Shown piece after piece: positions 1 to 9,003 of a stretch of DNA of 47,124 nt. The position numbers and the translations under genes are program-made. The DNA lies in assembly GCA_964541755.1 (NCBI GenBank), contig CAZIRF010000022.1:1-47124 (forward strand). Direction: 5' to 3'. A model generated the notes under the pieces. The model did not search any database, was not told where the DNA came from, and saw only the letters and a program-made list of their open reading frames with translations. The stretch's first letter is position 1. Each line of letters begins with the position of its first letter. Source of the stretch: CAZIRF01 sp964541755. Its GTDB lineage: Bacteria > Spirochaetota > Spirochaetia > Treponematales > Breznakiellaceae.

Positions 1-67
1 CTCAAAGGGGTGGGAAAGTAGGTAGTCGCCAGGCTTTTTTTTGTCCTTTTGGTATTTGGAGGTGGTT

Positions 68-1363
68 TTGGAGCTCCTGTCTCCGGCTGGAAGCCTTGAA
101 AAGCTCGAATTTGCATACCGTTGGGGGGCTGATGCCGCCTATACCGGGCTCCCGCTCTTTTCTCTTCGTACGCGGGCCGAACAGCTTGATGATTCTTTCC
201 CCGAACACGGTGAAAAAATTGCCGCAATCAAGTCTGGCAAAAAGCTGTATGTTGCCCTCAATATCTACTTCAAAAACAGGGATCTTGAACTCCTTCCCGA
301 CCAACTTGCACGTGTGGCCTCCTGGCCAATCGATGCGTTCATCCTCAGCGAAGCGGCGCTTATACCCCTCGTTCGCGAGTATTTTCCCAAAGCAGAATTC
401 CATCTGAGCACCCAGGCGAATTGTACCAACTGGCGCGCAGCCAAGATGTACCACGATATGGGGTTTTCGCGGGTGGTCCCCGCTCGGGAGCTCTCTCTGG
501 AAGAGATTGCAGAGATAAAACAGCGTGTTCCCGAGCTTGAACTCGAGGTATTCGCTCACGGTGCAATGTGCCTCGCGTATGCAGGGCGTTGCATTTTATC
601 TGCAGAGGCTACCGGCCGATCGGCGAATCGTGGCGACTGTGCGCACAATTGCCGCTGGCCATATCGGGTGTTGCTGGAAGAGGAGAGTCGTCCGGGTGAA
701 ACTATCAGCCTTGAAGAGGGAGAGACTGCTTCATCGTCGTACAGCTTTCTGTTATCGAGCAAAGACCTGTGCCTGGTTGATCACCTTGAGGCCTTGCGAC
801 AGGCGGGGGTTGATGCCATAAAGATAGAGGGGCGGATAAAGAGTGTGCTCTACACTGCCTTCGTTACCCGTGCATACCGCCAGGCACTGGATCATCCGGG
901 TGAAGAAAATCCGTGGAAGAAAGACCTTTTTTCATTGAGTCACCGTGAGTACGGTACGGGGTTTCTCTTTGATGGTTCGGCACGCAATATCGTATCCGGC
1001 GGCGAGCACTACCTGCGCGGCGCCCAATTTATCGGGACATTGGTCGAGCCGCCTGCGCATGCGGTACAACCTGTGGCCGATGCATGTTGGGGCGAAGCCT
1101 TTGCAGTAAGGGTTCGCCATGCTTTTGGCCCGGACGGGCCGCTCCTCCTAGATGGGCCCGCGGGTGGAACTATCAGCCTTGATGCGAATTCGTTTCGTGT
1201 GTGCACCTTCGACGGCCTCGAAGCAACCCGTATTGCCAGTGAGCATGGCGGCTGGCTACAGTTTTCACGGACAAGCGGGGATCCTTCGTCGTCTTACCTC
1301 GAGAGAGCGAGCCCCTTTTGGGTTATTCGGCGGCCTGTTGAAGGGGCGAATCCGACAAAATAG
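68..1363 (+). CDS. U32 family peptidase-like protein (TrhP/RlhA-type)
   Basis: Peptidase U32 family. Bacterial relatives act in tRNA wobble-uridine hydroxylation (TrhP) or 23S rRNA hydroxylation (RlhA), and others are described as collagenase-like proteases. The protein begins ELLSPAGSLEKLEFAY, the usual U32 N-terminus. The family signature is seen near residues 165-200: FAHGAMCLAYAGRC, then GRSANRGDCAHNCRWPY, with the conserved cysteines. A second conserved part is AIKIEGRIKS. I chose the TTG at 68 because GGAGG (58-62) lies 5 nt upstream and this gives the family's N-terminus; an in-frame GTG at 62 and TTG at 41 are alternatives. About 431 residues, normal for the family. The exact substrate cannot be told from sequence. 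Confidence 0.88.
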   Translation: MELLSPAGSLEKLEFAYRWGADAAYTGLPLFSLRTRAEQLDDSFPEHGEKIAAIKSGKKLYVALNIYFKNRDLELLPDQLARVASWPIDAFILSEAALIPLVREYFPKAEFHLSTQANCTNWRAAKMYHDMGFSRVVPARELSLEEIAEIKQRVPELELEVFAHGAMCLAYAGRCILSAEATGRSANRGDCAHNCRWPYRVLLEEESRPGETISLEEGETASSSYSFLLSSKDLCLVDHLEALRQAGVDAIKIEGRIKSVLYTAFVTRAYRQALDHPGEENPWKKDLFSLSHREYGTGFLFDGSARNIVSGGEHYLRGAQFIGTLVEPPAHAVQPVADACWGEAFAVRVRHAFGPDGPLLLDGPAGGTISLDANSFRVCTFDGLEATRIASEHGGWLQFSRTSGDPSSSYLERASPFWVIRRPVEGANPTK

Positions 1364-1434
1364 TGCCTTTTTGTCCAAAAGATTGACGGAATGGCCCGTC
1401 CCTCGATACATTTACAGTAAAGGCGGAGGTTCCG

Positions 1435-2601
1435 GTGAAAAAGAAAGTCATGATACTTTCGGCCAGTGCGGGAAGCGGCCACGTGCGCGCAGCAGCCGCC
1501 CTTGAAGAGGCGGCCCGCAAGGATGAACGGGTGGGCGAAATCCTGAACATCGACGCGCTGGCATACACTAACAGGATGTTCCAACGAATTTACTCGAAGG
1601 GTTATCTTGAGGCGGTGAAAAATGCACCGGAGCTATGGGCCTGGGCCTTCGACATGACCGACAAGCCCTGGCAGCGCCCTCCGGTGGTCACGGCCTTCCA
1701 TAAAATGAACTCGCAGCCCTTGGTAAAGAAGCTGCGTGAGTTCCAGCCGGATATTTGCCTGTGTACACATGGCATGCCGGCCGAAATTATCAGCCATCTG
1801 ATCTTTCGCGACCGTCTTGCGACCAACTTGGGGATTGTGGTTACCGATTATTATGTCCACGCCCTGTGGGTAATGGATGTTTTTACCCGCTATTTTGTCC
1901 CCAAGGAAGAGAGCAAGGCGCATCTTGGCGCCATCGGTCTGCCGCGTGACCGAATCGAAGTAAGCGGCATTCCCATTCTGGATGCCTTTTCCTGCGAGAT
2001 GGACCGTGACGCCCTGCGCATTCGTGAGGGATTCAAAACGGATATTCCCCTCGTCTTGCTCTCTGCCGGGGCCTTCGGGGTGATGTCTGCAGATGACATA
2101 CTGCGTGTATTGGAAGAGATACGCACACCCTGCCAGATTGTCGTGATTTGCGGGCGCAATGAAAAACTCAAGAAGAAGCTCGATGCCTGTATTGCCAGTG
2201 ACAAAAAGACGGTTCACAACGCGTACACTGTTATTGGCTATACGGATGCCATGCACGAATATCTCGCGATGGCCGACGTCTTTGTGGGTAAACCCGGCGG
2301 CCTTACGACGAGCGAGTGTCTGGCAATGGGGGTGCCCATGGTGATATGGGACCCGATACCCGGGCAGGAAGTGTACAACAGCTACCATATCCTCGAGCAG
2401 GGAGCGGGTGTCATGCCCAACAATGCCCTCACCATTGGCTTCAAGATCGATCGCATGCTGGGCGATCCAAAGCTCTTGGCCCGTATGAAAAAGAATGCGA
2501 AGGCGATAGCGCACCCAGAGGCGGCCAAGGCCATACTCGACGCCATGTTGGCGAATGAAGATGAGGCACCGGTTAAAGCATTCAAACACTACAAAAAATA
2601 A
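1435..2601 (+). CDS. MGDG synthase/UgtP-like glycosyltransferase (GT28)
   Basis: Likely transfers a hexose from a UDP-sugar to diacylglycerol, making monoglycosyl-diacylglycerol, at the inner face of the cytoplasmic membrane. The N-terminal half carries the MGDG-synthase motif SASAGSGHVRAAAAL (residues 9-23) and the acceptor-domain element THGMPAEIISHL. The C-terminal half has the GT28 nucleotide-sugar site GKPGGLTTSECLAMGVP followed by DPIPGQE. A GTG start at 1435 follows a strong GGCGGAGG box. 388 residues, typical for UgtP/MGD proteins. It lies 71 nt after the U32 gene and could share its transcript. Glycolipids of this kind are common in spirochaete membranes; which sugar is used is not visible. 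Confidence 0.87.
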   Translation: MKKKVMILSASAGSGHVRAAAALEEAARKDERVGEILNIDALAYTNRMFQRIYSKGYLEAVKNAPELWAWAFDMTDKPWQRPPVVTAFHKMNSQPLVKKLREFQPDICLCTHGMPAEIISHLIFRDRLATNLGIVVTDYYVHALWVMDVFTRYFVPKEESKAHLGAIGLPRDRIEVSGIPILDAFSCEMDRDALRIREGFKTDIPLVLLSAGAFGVMSADDILRVLEEIRTPCQIVVICGRNEKLKKKLDACIASDKKTVHNAYTVIGYTDAMHEYLAMADVFVGKPGGLTTSECLAMGVPMVIWDPIPGQEVYNSYHILEQGAGVMPNNALTIGFKIDRMLGDPKLLARMKKNAKAIAHPEAAKAILDAMLANEDEAPVKAFKHYKK

Positions 2602-2672
2602 CCTTTATCTTCCCGGCCGTGCGCGGTGCAAGGCCGGGTGCGACTATCAGTCGATATGTATTCATGCTTGCC

Positions 2673-2701
2673 CTTTCAAATCTCAGCGATTTTTGAAAGA
2701 T
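2673..2701. terminator. Possible terminator between convergent genes
   Basis: The 107-bp gap between two convergent genes contains an imperfect hairpin: CTTTCAAA (about 2675) pairs with TTTTGAAAG ending near 2701, followed on the plus strand by ATCATCTTTTT. A second small stem, CCCGGCC/GGCCGGG, lies at 2612-2638 without a T-run. Either could end transcription; neither is a textbook intrinsic terminator. Confidence 0.3.
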
Positions 2702-2708
2702 CATCTTT

Positions 2709-5700
2709 TTAGTCTTCTTCTTTTTTTTCCACGGCAAAACGATTGTAAATGAAATTCATTGCAAGCAGAGAGAGCCCCGCAATGATGAAAACCATAGCCC
2801 TCCCCAAGCTGTCGGCTCGTGCCAGGTCCACAAAGAACAGATGTAAAAATCCCAGAATGAGTATCGACCAGGAAACCGGGCGTGAGAGGCGGTCGCGATA
2901 GATAATACCAAGGGTAAAGATGATGAGACTCTGGATAAAGAGTAGTATCGAGAGGAGACCGGTGAATTCGCCGGCAAGAGTGCCAAGGAGCGTGATACAG
3001 AAGAGGGGCCAGACAAAGAAGCGGGATGGCCATGTGTCAAAACGGGATGCCCAAACGCCTTCTTTGCCGAAGCTTTCGGGCAAGAGTGCCAGTATGGTAT
3101 AGGCGAGTACGCAGATGGCGGCCATGATGAAATATGCGTTCGACAGCGAATCGGTGAAGACCAAGAAAAAGAAAAAGCTTGCAAGGGCGGCAATCCAGGA
3201 CCAATAACTGTGACTGGCCAGATCGAGGGCAATTGTTTTGCTGTGTACGATAGCCGGGTGTTGGTCGTAACGATGGAATAGGGGGCGTGTCAGGACGGCT
3301 CTCCATAGACGGGAGAGCGCAAGGAGAACGAGAGAGAGAATGCTGTAGCGTAAGAAGGGTTGGGTGAAATCAAAGTATGAAAAAAGGAAGAGAATGATGA
3401 AGCCAAGACTGGTGCGAAGCACCCGGGTTCGGGAAACGGCGTTTTTATGGTAAATAATTTGTGATGCCAGAGAGAAAAGGGCCACCATGATGGCAATGTT
3501 TCCCGCCTTGTACCAAAGCGGATTGAATTCATGAATTGAGAGTGCGTCGTTGTAACGAAGCATATCGCTTTGGGGCACGAGAAGGGTACAGACAATGAGT
3601 TGAATGACAAATGCACTCACTCGAAGTGCATTTTGATTCCGCTCGTTGTCCAGCTTTCTGCTCATTATAAGGATAAGGGCGGTATATATCGAAAGTGCGA
3701 TGGCAGACCAAGCGATTGTCGGGCTAAAGATGAGTACGGGGAGTATTAGGGCGCCAGCCAGGGTGGCTGAGGGCAATGCCCAGACCGGTATTGCTTTCTT
3801 TTCAACTCGGGCAAGGATAAAGGGCGCGATGCTTGGCAGTGCGAGGCCAAAGGCCCATAACAGGCGAAGGGGAAGGGTAAAGGACTCCTCGTCGGTGAAG
3901 AGAAGGGGAAAGAGGGCAATGATGCTTGCGGCACAGAGGGCCAAGCACGCATGGTAGATAAAAGTAAAGTGGCAGCGAAGTTTGGGGACCAGGACCAAGA
4001 GAATGAGAAGTCCCATGAACAGGATGCTTGAATGGGGGGCGGTAAGGACCAAGCGTTGGCTGCTGTGAACGAGCATGCCGCCAGAGGGGAACAGGCGACT
4101 GATTGCGAGAATGGCTATGAGTGCCATGCCGGTAATGCTGCGGATGCTGTTCTTTTTTGATAGCCAGAGGGTTGCGGCCAGGATGATCGCTGTAAGCGAA
4201 TGGAATATTGAAGGACTCCAAAGTGCGGAAAAGTGAAGGAGAGCTTGAGGCTGGATCAAATTGCTGTTGGTAATGGCGGTGTAGAGGAAATACAGCGCAG
4301 AGAATGAGACGAGGCCCGCCATAACAAAATCGCAGACCTTGATAACGAGGGTTGAATTCCTGCGGTCTAGGCTGAGTGCCGCGACAAAGAAAAAAGCGAC
4401 AGTAAGGACGACGAGCATATCCGGTTCAAAGCGGATGAGGGAGAAGCTTGCGCCAAGGCCCAATGCGAGTGCCGAGAGAGTGTCGAGTACTCGAAGCCAT
4501 TCCGGCCGCTTAAAACGCACGAAAAGTATGGGGGTGACCCATGCACAGAGCGCAAAAAGAAGAAAGAGCGGGGCAAAGAGTTTTGATTCGGTCGAATAGC
4601 TGAATATTCCTGCGGCGAGAATGCTCCAGGCAAGGGCCCGGGCAATAATGGCGTTGCGGCCGCCAAGGCGGGTACCGGGCAGCCATGCAATAAAGAGAAT
4701 GGGGAGAATTGCCAAGACAAGGGCGCCAAGGGCAAGGAGGCCCTCAATGCGAAGGGGCGAACCCTCGATAAGTGGTGGAAATTCGGGTAAGGGGCCCGTA
4801 CGCCAAATGAAGGTAAACGTAAAAAAGGCCGCTTCTGCCATTATGAGGTGCCAGTTCCACCCCCTTCGCGTAGCCGGGATGGTGGTGATGAAGCTGGCGG
4901 CGAGGGCTGCCGCGAGAGAGATACCGGAAGGCGGTGCTATTGCCAGAGCGACCAGGCAAATAATGCTGTGAAAGGAGAGCTGGGCCTGCCATCGGCTACG
5001 TACGGAAAGCCAGACATTGACGGCAATGGCGACAAACAGGAGAAGATAGCCATGGAGTTCGCTCTGAACCCATTGCAACCCGGGGACCGAAGAGGAGGCG
5101 ATGGCGGAAAAGAGGATGAGGGCTCCCCCCGCCGCACGCAGCCAGGCGGCCAGATTGTCTTTCCAGACGGGGCCTTGCAGGTGATTCTTGATACCCCTTC
5201 TTAGCAGGAAGGCGGTAAACAAGAGTGTACAGGCGGCAAGGGTTATCATGAGAACACGGGGTAATGCGCCAAAGCGCAGGGCGGTAAGAATACCCAGAAA
5301 CACGAGGCCGGTTACCAAGGCGAGAGCCCCCAGTATGCCGGTCCAGTAGCGGGCGAAGTTCTTGCCAAGAGTATCGCTCCACGATGTGGTGTCTGTCGTT
5401 TTGGGAGGGTGCCTGTCGGCGTTTCCGGCTGTGGCTGTATCGATGACAGGGGGGATGATTGATGGGCTGTCGGGGATTTTGTCTGGAGGCGCGGCGAGTG
5501 TGTGCGGGGTGGGCGTTGCTGCGCTGGGTACGCCCCGGGAGGCCCCCTCGAGAGGCCCTGCAGGAGCCACAATGCCGGGAATGGGCGGTGTGGGTGTGTT
5601 CGTTTCCTGTGTAGCAAACGATTCACGTGAAAAACGGGACTGGAGGGTATCGATGCGGCTGCCAAGTGCATTGATCTCTGTTTTCAGGCTGGAAATTTTG

Positions 5701-5789
5701 TCGAGGCTCGAGAGGGCAATGATCAAGGCCGCAAGGCCGGAACCAAAGAGAATTACCAGCAGAACCACAATAAAGGCTACTTCACTCAT
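2709..5789 (-). CDS. DUF2339 multi-spanning membrane protein
   Basis: A very large hydrophobic protein (about 1,026 residues) of the DUF2339 type, function unknown. Visible layout: an N-terminal transmembrane helix (residues 1-30), a short coiled segment rich in Ser/Leu (SLDKISSLKTEINALGS), a Pro/Thr/Ala-rich linker (about 60-130), then more than twenty closely spaced hydrophobic helices to the C-terminus, which ends in a charged KKEED tail. ATG 5789 is preferred; an in-frame TTG at 5798 is the alternative. No good ribosome-binding site is present, and a -10-like TAGTAT lies only about 10 nt before the ATG, so the message may be nearly leaderless. It diverges from dus with about 50 bp between the starts. 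Confidence 0.8.
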   Translation of the reverse strand: MSEVAFIVVLLVILFGSGLAALIIALSSLDKISSLKTEINALGSRIDTLQSRFSRESFATQETNTPTPPIPGIVAPAGPLEGASRGVPSAATPTPHTLAAPPDKIPDSPSIIPPVIDTATAGNADRHPPKTTDTTSWSDTLGKNFARYWTGILGALALVTGLVFLGILTALRFGALPRVLMITLAACTLLFTAFLLRRGIKNHLQGPVWKDNLAAWLRAAGGALILFSAIASSSVPGLQWVQSELHGYLLLFVAIAVNVWLSVRSRWQAQLSFHSIICLVALAIAPPSGISLAAALAASFITTIPATRRGWNWHLIMAEAAFFTFTFIWRTGPLPEFPPLIEGSPLRIEGLLALGALVLAILPILFIAWLPGTRLGGRNAIIARALAWSILAAGIFSYSTESKLFAPLFLLFALCAWVTPILFVRFKRPEWLRVLDTLSALALGLGASFSLIRFEPDMLVVLTVAFFFVAALSLDRRNSTLVIKVCDFVMAGLVSFSALYFLYTAITNSNLIQPQALLHFSALWSPSIFHSLTAIILAATLWLSKKNSIRSITGMALIAILAISRLFPSGGMLVHSSQRLVLTAPHSSILFMGLLILLVLVPKLRCHFTFIYHACLALCAASIIALFPLLFTDEESFTLPLRLLWAFGLALPSIAPFILARVEKKAIPVWALPSATLAGALILPVLIFSPTIAWSAIALSIYTALILIMSRKLDNERNQNALRVSAFVIQLIVCTLLVPQSDMLRYNDALSIHEFNPLWYKAGNIAIMVALFSLASQIIYHKNAVSRTRVLRTSLGFIILFLFSYFDFTQPFLRYSILSLVLLALSRLWRAVLTRPLFHRYDQHPAIVHSKTIALDLASHSYWSWIAALASFFFFLVFTDSLSNAYFIMAAICVLAYTILALLPESFGKEGVWASRFDTWPSRFFVWPLFCITLLGTLAGEFTGLLSILLFIQSLIIFTLGIIYRDRLSRPVSWSILILGFLHLFFVDLARADSLGRAMVFIIAGLSLLAMNFIYNRFAVEKKEED

Positions 5790-5839
5790 GATGGACAAAT
5801 ACTAGCACAGTTTTATGTATCCATATATATTCAAGGCCA

Positions 5840-6844
5840 ATGAACTTGAGCCTTGCACCCCTCCATGGCGTGACCAACCGAACCTTTCGTAGTCTGTGGT
5901 TCCGCCACTTTGGCGGTTTTGACCGTGTGTTCGCACCCTTTATCGTTGCCACTCCTTCTGCGCCACTCAAACGCAACTTCTTCAAGGATCTCGTCGGCGA
6001 CCCTTCTTGGGTGCCCCCATTGATTCCCCAAATTCTTGGTAATGATGCAGGGAGTTTTATTGATGCCTGCGAGACCCTTGCCCGAATGGGCTATACTTCG
6101 GTCAACTGGAATTTGGGCTGTCCCTTTCCCATGGTTGCCAAAAAGATGCGTGGTTCCGGCCTTTTGCCCTACCCGGAACGGGTTGCGCGCATGCTCGATG
6201 AAATATGCAGCAAGAATCCGCTCCCTGTCTCTGTCAAATTACGCCTTGGCCGCATGGGTGATGATGAAATCGATGCGTTGCTCCCTGTATTATGGCAATA
6301 TCCCCTGGAGGAGATCATTCTCCACCCGCGTACCGGCATTCAGATGTATACGGGCGCGGCCGATATCGACCGGTTCTGCGCGGTATCGAAGCGACTCGAG
6401 GACGCATCCCCCCGTTGCATTCCCCTCGTTTACAACGGAGATATTTTCGACCTCTCTTCATATAGACTGATAGCTCGTCGAGTGCACCCTGTGGCGGCTT
6501 TCATGATTGGGCGAGGGGTGTTGCGGGACCCTTTTTTGCCGGCGGATATTCGTGCCAGCCTTGAGGATCCGTCCATGCATACCGTCCCGCAAGAAGAGCG
6601 GGCCGGGGGTGTGAAGCTGTTTATGGAAGATATGTTCGAAGCTTGGCAAGAGATCCTCCATGGCCCGGCCCATGTTCTGGACAAGATGAAGGAGCTCTGG
6701 TCTTGGCTGGGGCCTTCTTTTTCTGGCTGCGACCGGGAGCGGCTCGCAATAAAGCGTTCGAAGACCCTGGACGAGTATCAGAATGCGCAAGAGGCCCTTT
6801 TTGAGCGGGGGCACTGGGCGCCGGTTGGTAATGACAATCAATAG
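5840..6844 (+). CDS. tRNA-dihydrouridine synthase family protein
   Basis: FMN-dependent reduction of uridine to dihydrouridine in the tRNA D-loop or neighbouring positions. The TIM-barrel start LSLAPLHGVTNRTFR (residues 3-17) matches the Dus family opening. The catalytic cysteine is in NWNLGCPFP (about residue 97). The FMN-phosphate and substrate elements VSVKLRLG, ILHPRTG, VYNGDI and MIGRGVLRDPF follow in the expected order. 334 residues, with the C-terminal helical recognition domain present. Divergences around the first motifs make assignment to DusA, DusB or DusC uncertain. The ATG at 5840 has only a weak AAGG box upstream. Confidence 0.88.
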   Translation: MNLSLAPLHGVTNRTFRSLWFRHFGGFDRVFAPFIVATPSAPLKRNFFKDLVGDPSWVPPLIPQILGNDAGSFIDACETLARMGYTSVNWNLGCPFPMVAKKMRGSGLLPYPERVARMLDEICSKNPLPVSVKLRLGRMGDDEIDALLPVLWQYPLEEIILHPRTGIQMYTGAADIDRFCAVSKRLEDASPRCIPLVYNGDIFDLSSYRLIARRVHPVAAFMIGRGVLRDPFLPADIRASLEDPSMHTVPQEERAGGVKLFMEDMFEAWQEILHGPAHVLDKMKELWSWLGPSFSGCDRERLAIKRSKTLDEYQNAQEALFERGHWAPVGNDNQ

Positions 6845-6892
6845 AGTACGGTGGCTCTGGCAAAATCATGAAGATTACCTGAAAATTTAAGA

Positions 6893-6920
6893 TTGAGATA
6901 AGGTTCTGCTGTTATACATA
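6893..6920 (+). promoter_or_regulatory. Possible promoter of the OmpA-lipoprotein gene
   Basis: In the 157-bp gap before the lipoprotein gene, TTGAGA (6893-6898) lies 16 nt from TACATA (6915-6920), within the AT-rich stretch TTATACATAAC. The spacing depends on which overlapping -10 hexamer is used (TATACA would give 14 nt), so this is only a plausible sigma-70 site. Confidence 0.3.
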
Positions 6921-7001
6921 ACTCATTGGTATTTTATCTCGAAACTGCAATGAGTCCGTTTTCCGAATTGGAATGGACATTGCTCAAGAAAAGGAGACGC
7001 T

Positions 7002-8723
7002 ATGTCACTAAAACCCTCTCTTCGCCTTCTCGCATTGGCGGGTGCTGCGTCGTTGGCCTTCCTCACCGGTTGTGCCACGACTATTTCTTTCGAAACGCTC
7101 AAACCGGCGCCAATCGATGTCGAAAACTACAAATCTGTCGCCCTCATTCCCTTTGTTGCAGGCAGTGTAAGTCATAGCAAGGGGAGTTCGGACTTTAGTG
7201 CCAACCTCCTCGCAAGCGGTTTCAAGGCCGATCAGAATGCAGTTATCGAGAAGCTGTCCAGTAAGGGGAAATCGGTCCTTGTGAATGGGTCCATGGATAC
7301 CTTCCGCCAGGATATTGCCTCGAAATTTACGAATAACTTCCAGAACAGTCTCTTGGGAGAAGAGCTCTTCATCGTCTTGCCCCAGGAAGATGTCCAGAAG
7401 GCCAATGCAGAGTTGGGCGGGAATGCTTCTCCCTTGGATATCGCGCGCAAGCTCAACGTCGCCGCTTTTTATACCGGCGAAATCCATGTCGAGGCCGTTG
7501 ACTCCCTTGCCACGACGGAAGGTGTCGCCTGGATTTACCCGGAAAAGGTGACCAAGACGGTCCAGAAAAAGGTCGTAGACCCGGAGACCGAGGAAACCAA
7601 GATTGTTGAGGAGAAAATTACCACCACCGAAAATCGCCTGTGGCTCGGTGACGGTCGGCCACCTGCCAAACTCAGGGCAGAACGCACCCCCGAAAGCCTT
7701 GTTTTTGCCGTGCGCCGCGAAGTCGTTGCAAAAATCACCTACAAATTCATCAATACGGCAGATGGTGCGGTGCTCTCAACCCGTACGTACACCAAGAAGC
7801 TGCCCAAGACCAGCCCGGTTATTCTTTACAATAGCAATGCCGAGGCGAGTACCCCCGCATACAACAATTCCCGCGGTGTGAACACCCTTCTTGTCAATCA
7901 GGATACCGTTTTGCGTCAGGCCCAGTCGGCGTACCGCTGGATAACCAGCGAACTGCGCCCCTCGACCATCACCGTGTCCAGACAGCTTATGAATGATCAG
8001 TCCAAGGACAAGGAACAGAAGAAGGCGCTCAAGGGCTACCTCAAGCACGTTAAAGAGAAGCGTTACGACATGGCAGAAGCCGCCTTCCTCTCCCTGTGGA
8101 AGGAAAAGAAGAATGTCGCCGCTGCCTTCAATGCGACCATGCTCATGGAGATGCGCAAGGACTATACTGGCGCTCTCGCCTTGATGGAAGAGATTCTTAC
8201 CGTCCAGAATACACCTGATCTCCAGAAGAAGCGCAATCTTCTCAAGTCTGCGGCCAATGCGTATGCCAAGGCCATGGAGCAGAAAAAGAAGATCGAGAAT
8301 AACGCCATCAAGATCCAGAAGATTCTCGACGAAAAGGGCTACAAGGTCGTGGTCGAGGTTACCGATGCCGGTATCAAGCTCATCCTCGACGACATCAAGT
8401 TCAAGGCAGACAGCGCCGACTACGAGGCCAGCGAGGAGTCGAAGCTCCAGAGCCTTTCCGGTATCGTTTCGCTCTTCCCGCAGTATGATGTCATGCTGAT
8501 CGGCCACTCTGCCAACCCCCCGGGAGCCGACAAGGACTTCGCCATGAAGCTCTCTGCCGATCGTGCCAAGTCGATCGCCAACTTCTTCATCAAGACGGGC
8601 GTTCGCACCGATGCCAACGTCTTCTACGAGGGCCGTGGCGTCAATGAGCCGATAGCGGATAACGACACTGCCGAAGGCCGTGCCAAGAACCGCCGCATCG
8701 AGATGACCTTCGTCATCAACTGA
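7002..8723 (+). CDS. OmpA-family outer-membrane lipoprotein
   Basis: A lipoprotein with a C-terminal OmpA-like peptidoglycan-binding domain, probably anchoring the outer membrane to the cell wall. The signal peptide ends in the lipobox LTGC (Cys24). The middle (about 30-400) has no domain I recognise: a beta-rich part with a Lys/Glu-rich segment (VQKKVVDPETEE), then helices that may be TPR-like (370-430). The OmpA domain occupies about 455-573, with the LSADRAKSIANFFI helix and the terminal GRAKNRRIEMTFV signature. An AAGGAG box precedes the ATG by a normal distance. Codon choice is strongly biased, which fits a highly expressed envelope protein. The strong terminator at 8777 closes the unit. 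Confidence 0.88.
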   Translation: MSLKPSLRLLALAGAASLAFLTGCATTISFETLKPAPIDVENYKSVALIPFVAGSVSHSKGSSDFSANLLASGFKADQNAVIEKLSSKGKSVLVNGSMDTFRQDIASKFTNNFQNSLLGEELFIVLPQEDVQKANAELGGNASPLDIARKLNVAAFYTGEIHVEAVDSLATTEGVAWIYPEKVTKTVQKKVVDPETEETKIVEEKITTTENRLWLGDGRPPAKLRAERTPESLVFAVRREVVAKITYKFINTADGAVLSTRTYTKKLPKTSPVILYNSNAEASTPAYNNSRGVNTLLVNQDTVLRQAQSAYRWITSELRPSTITVSRQLMNDQSKDKEQKKALKGYLKHVKEKRYDMAEAAFLSLWKEKKNVAAAFNATMLMEMRKDYTGALALMEEILTVQNTPDLQKKRNLLKSAANAYAKAMEQKKKIENNAIKIQKILDEKGYKVVVEVTDAGIKLILDDIKFKADSADYEASEESKLQSLSGIVSLFPQYDVMLIGHSANPPGADKDFAMKLSADRAKSIANFFIKTGVRTDANVFYEGRGVNEPIADNDTAEGRAKNRRIEMTFVIN

Positions 8724-8776
8724 TTGCGATAATTCGCCAGTTGACAGCGAGAACCGCGTCCCTGTAATGGGCGCAG

Positions 8777-8801
8777 AGGGCCGGCCCGATGGGCCGGCCC
8801 T
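8777..8801 (+). terminator. Intrinsic terminator after the OmpA lipoprotein
   Basis: A perfect 11-bp GC-rich stem, AGGGCCGGCCC (8777-8787) and GGGCCGGCCCT (8791-8801), with a 3-nt loop GAT, followed by TTCTCT. It lies 53 nt after the stop codon. The stretch from 8802 to 9003 holds nothing further that I can recognise. Confidence 0.85.
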
Positions 8802-9003
8802 TTCTCTGTCCGCTCCCTTCTGATACACTCCCGACCATCATGATACCCGAGCCATTGTCTCTTTATAATCACGGCAAAAGCCCCGGCAGCAAGCGGGCTG
8901 TTGGCGAGTCTCTTTGGGCGCCGAAGTGGCATAAAGAAGACATGAGTGATGGGAACCACTACCGCGTGGGTGCAACATGCCTGAGGTGTTTGGCGAAAAT
9001 GTA

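Noticed and set aside
1633..2589. A 318-codon minus-strand ORF opposite the glycosyltransferase
   Set aside because: The plus-strand protein is a clear family member; the antisense ORF shows no motifs.
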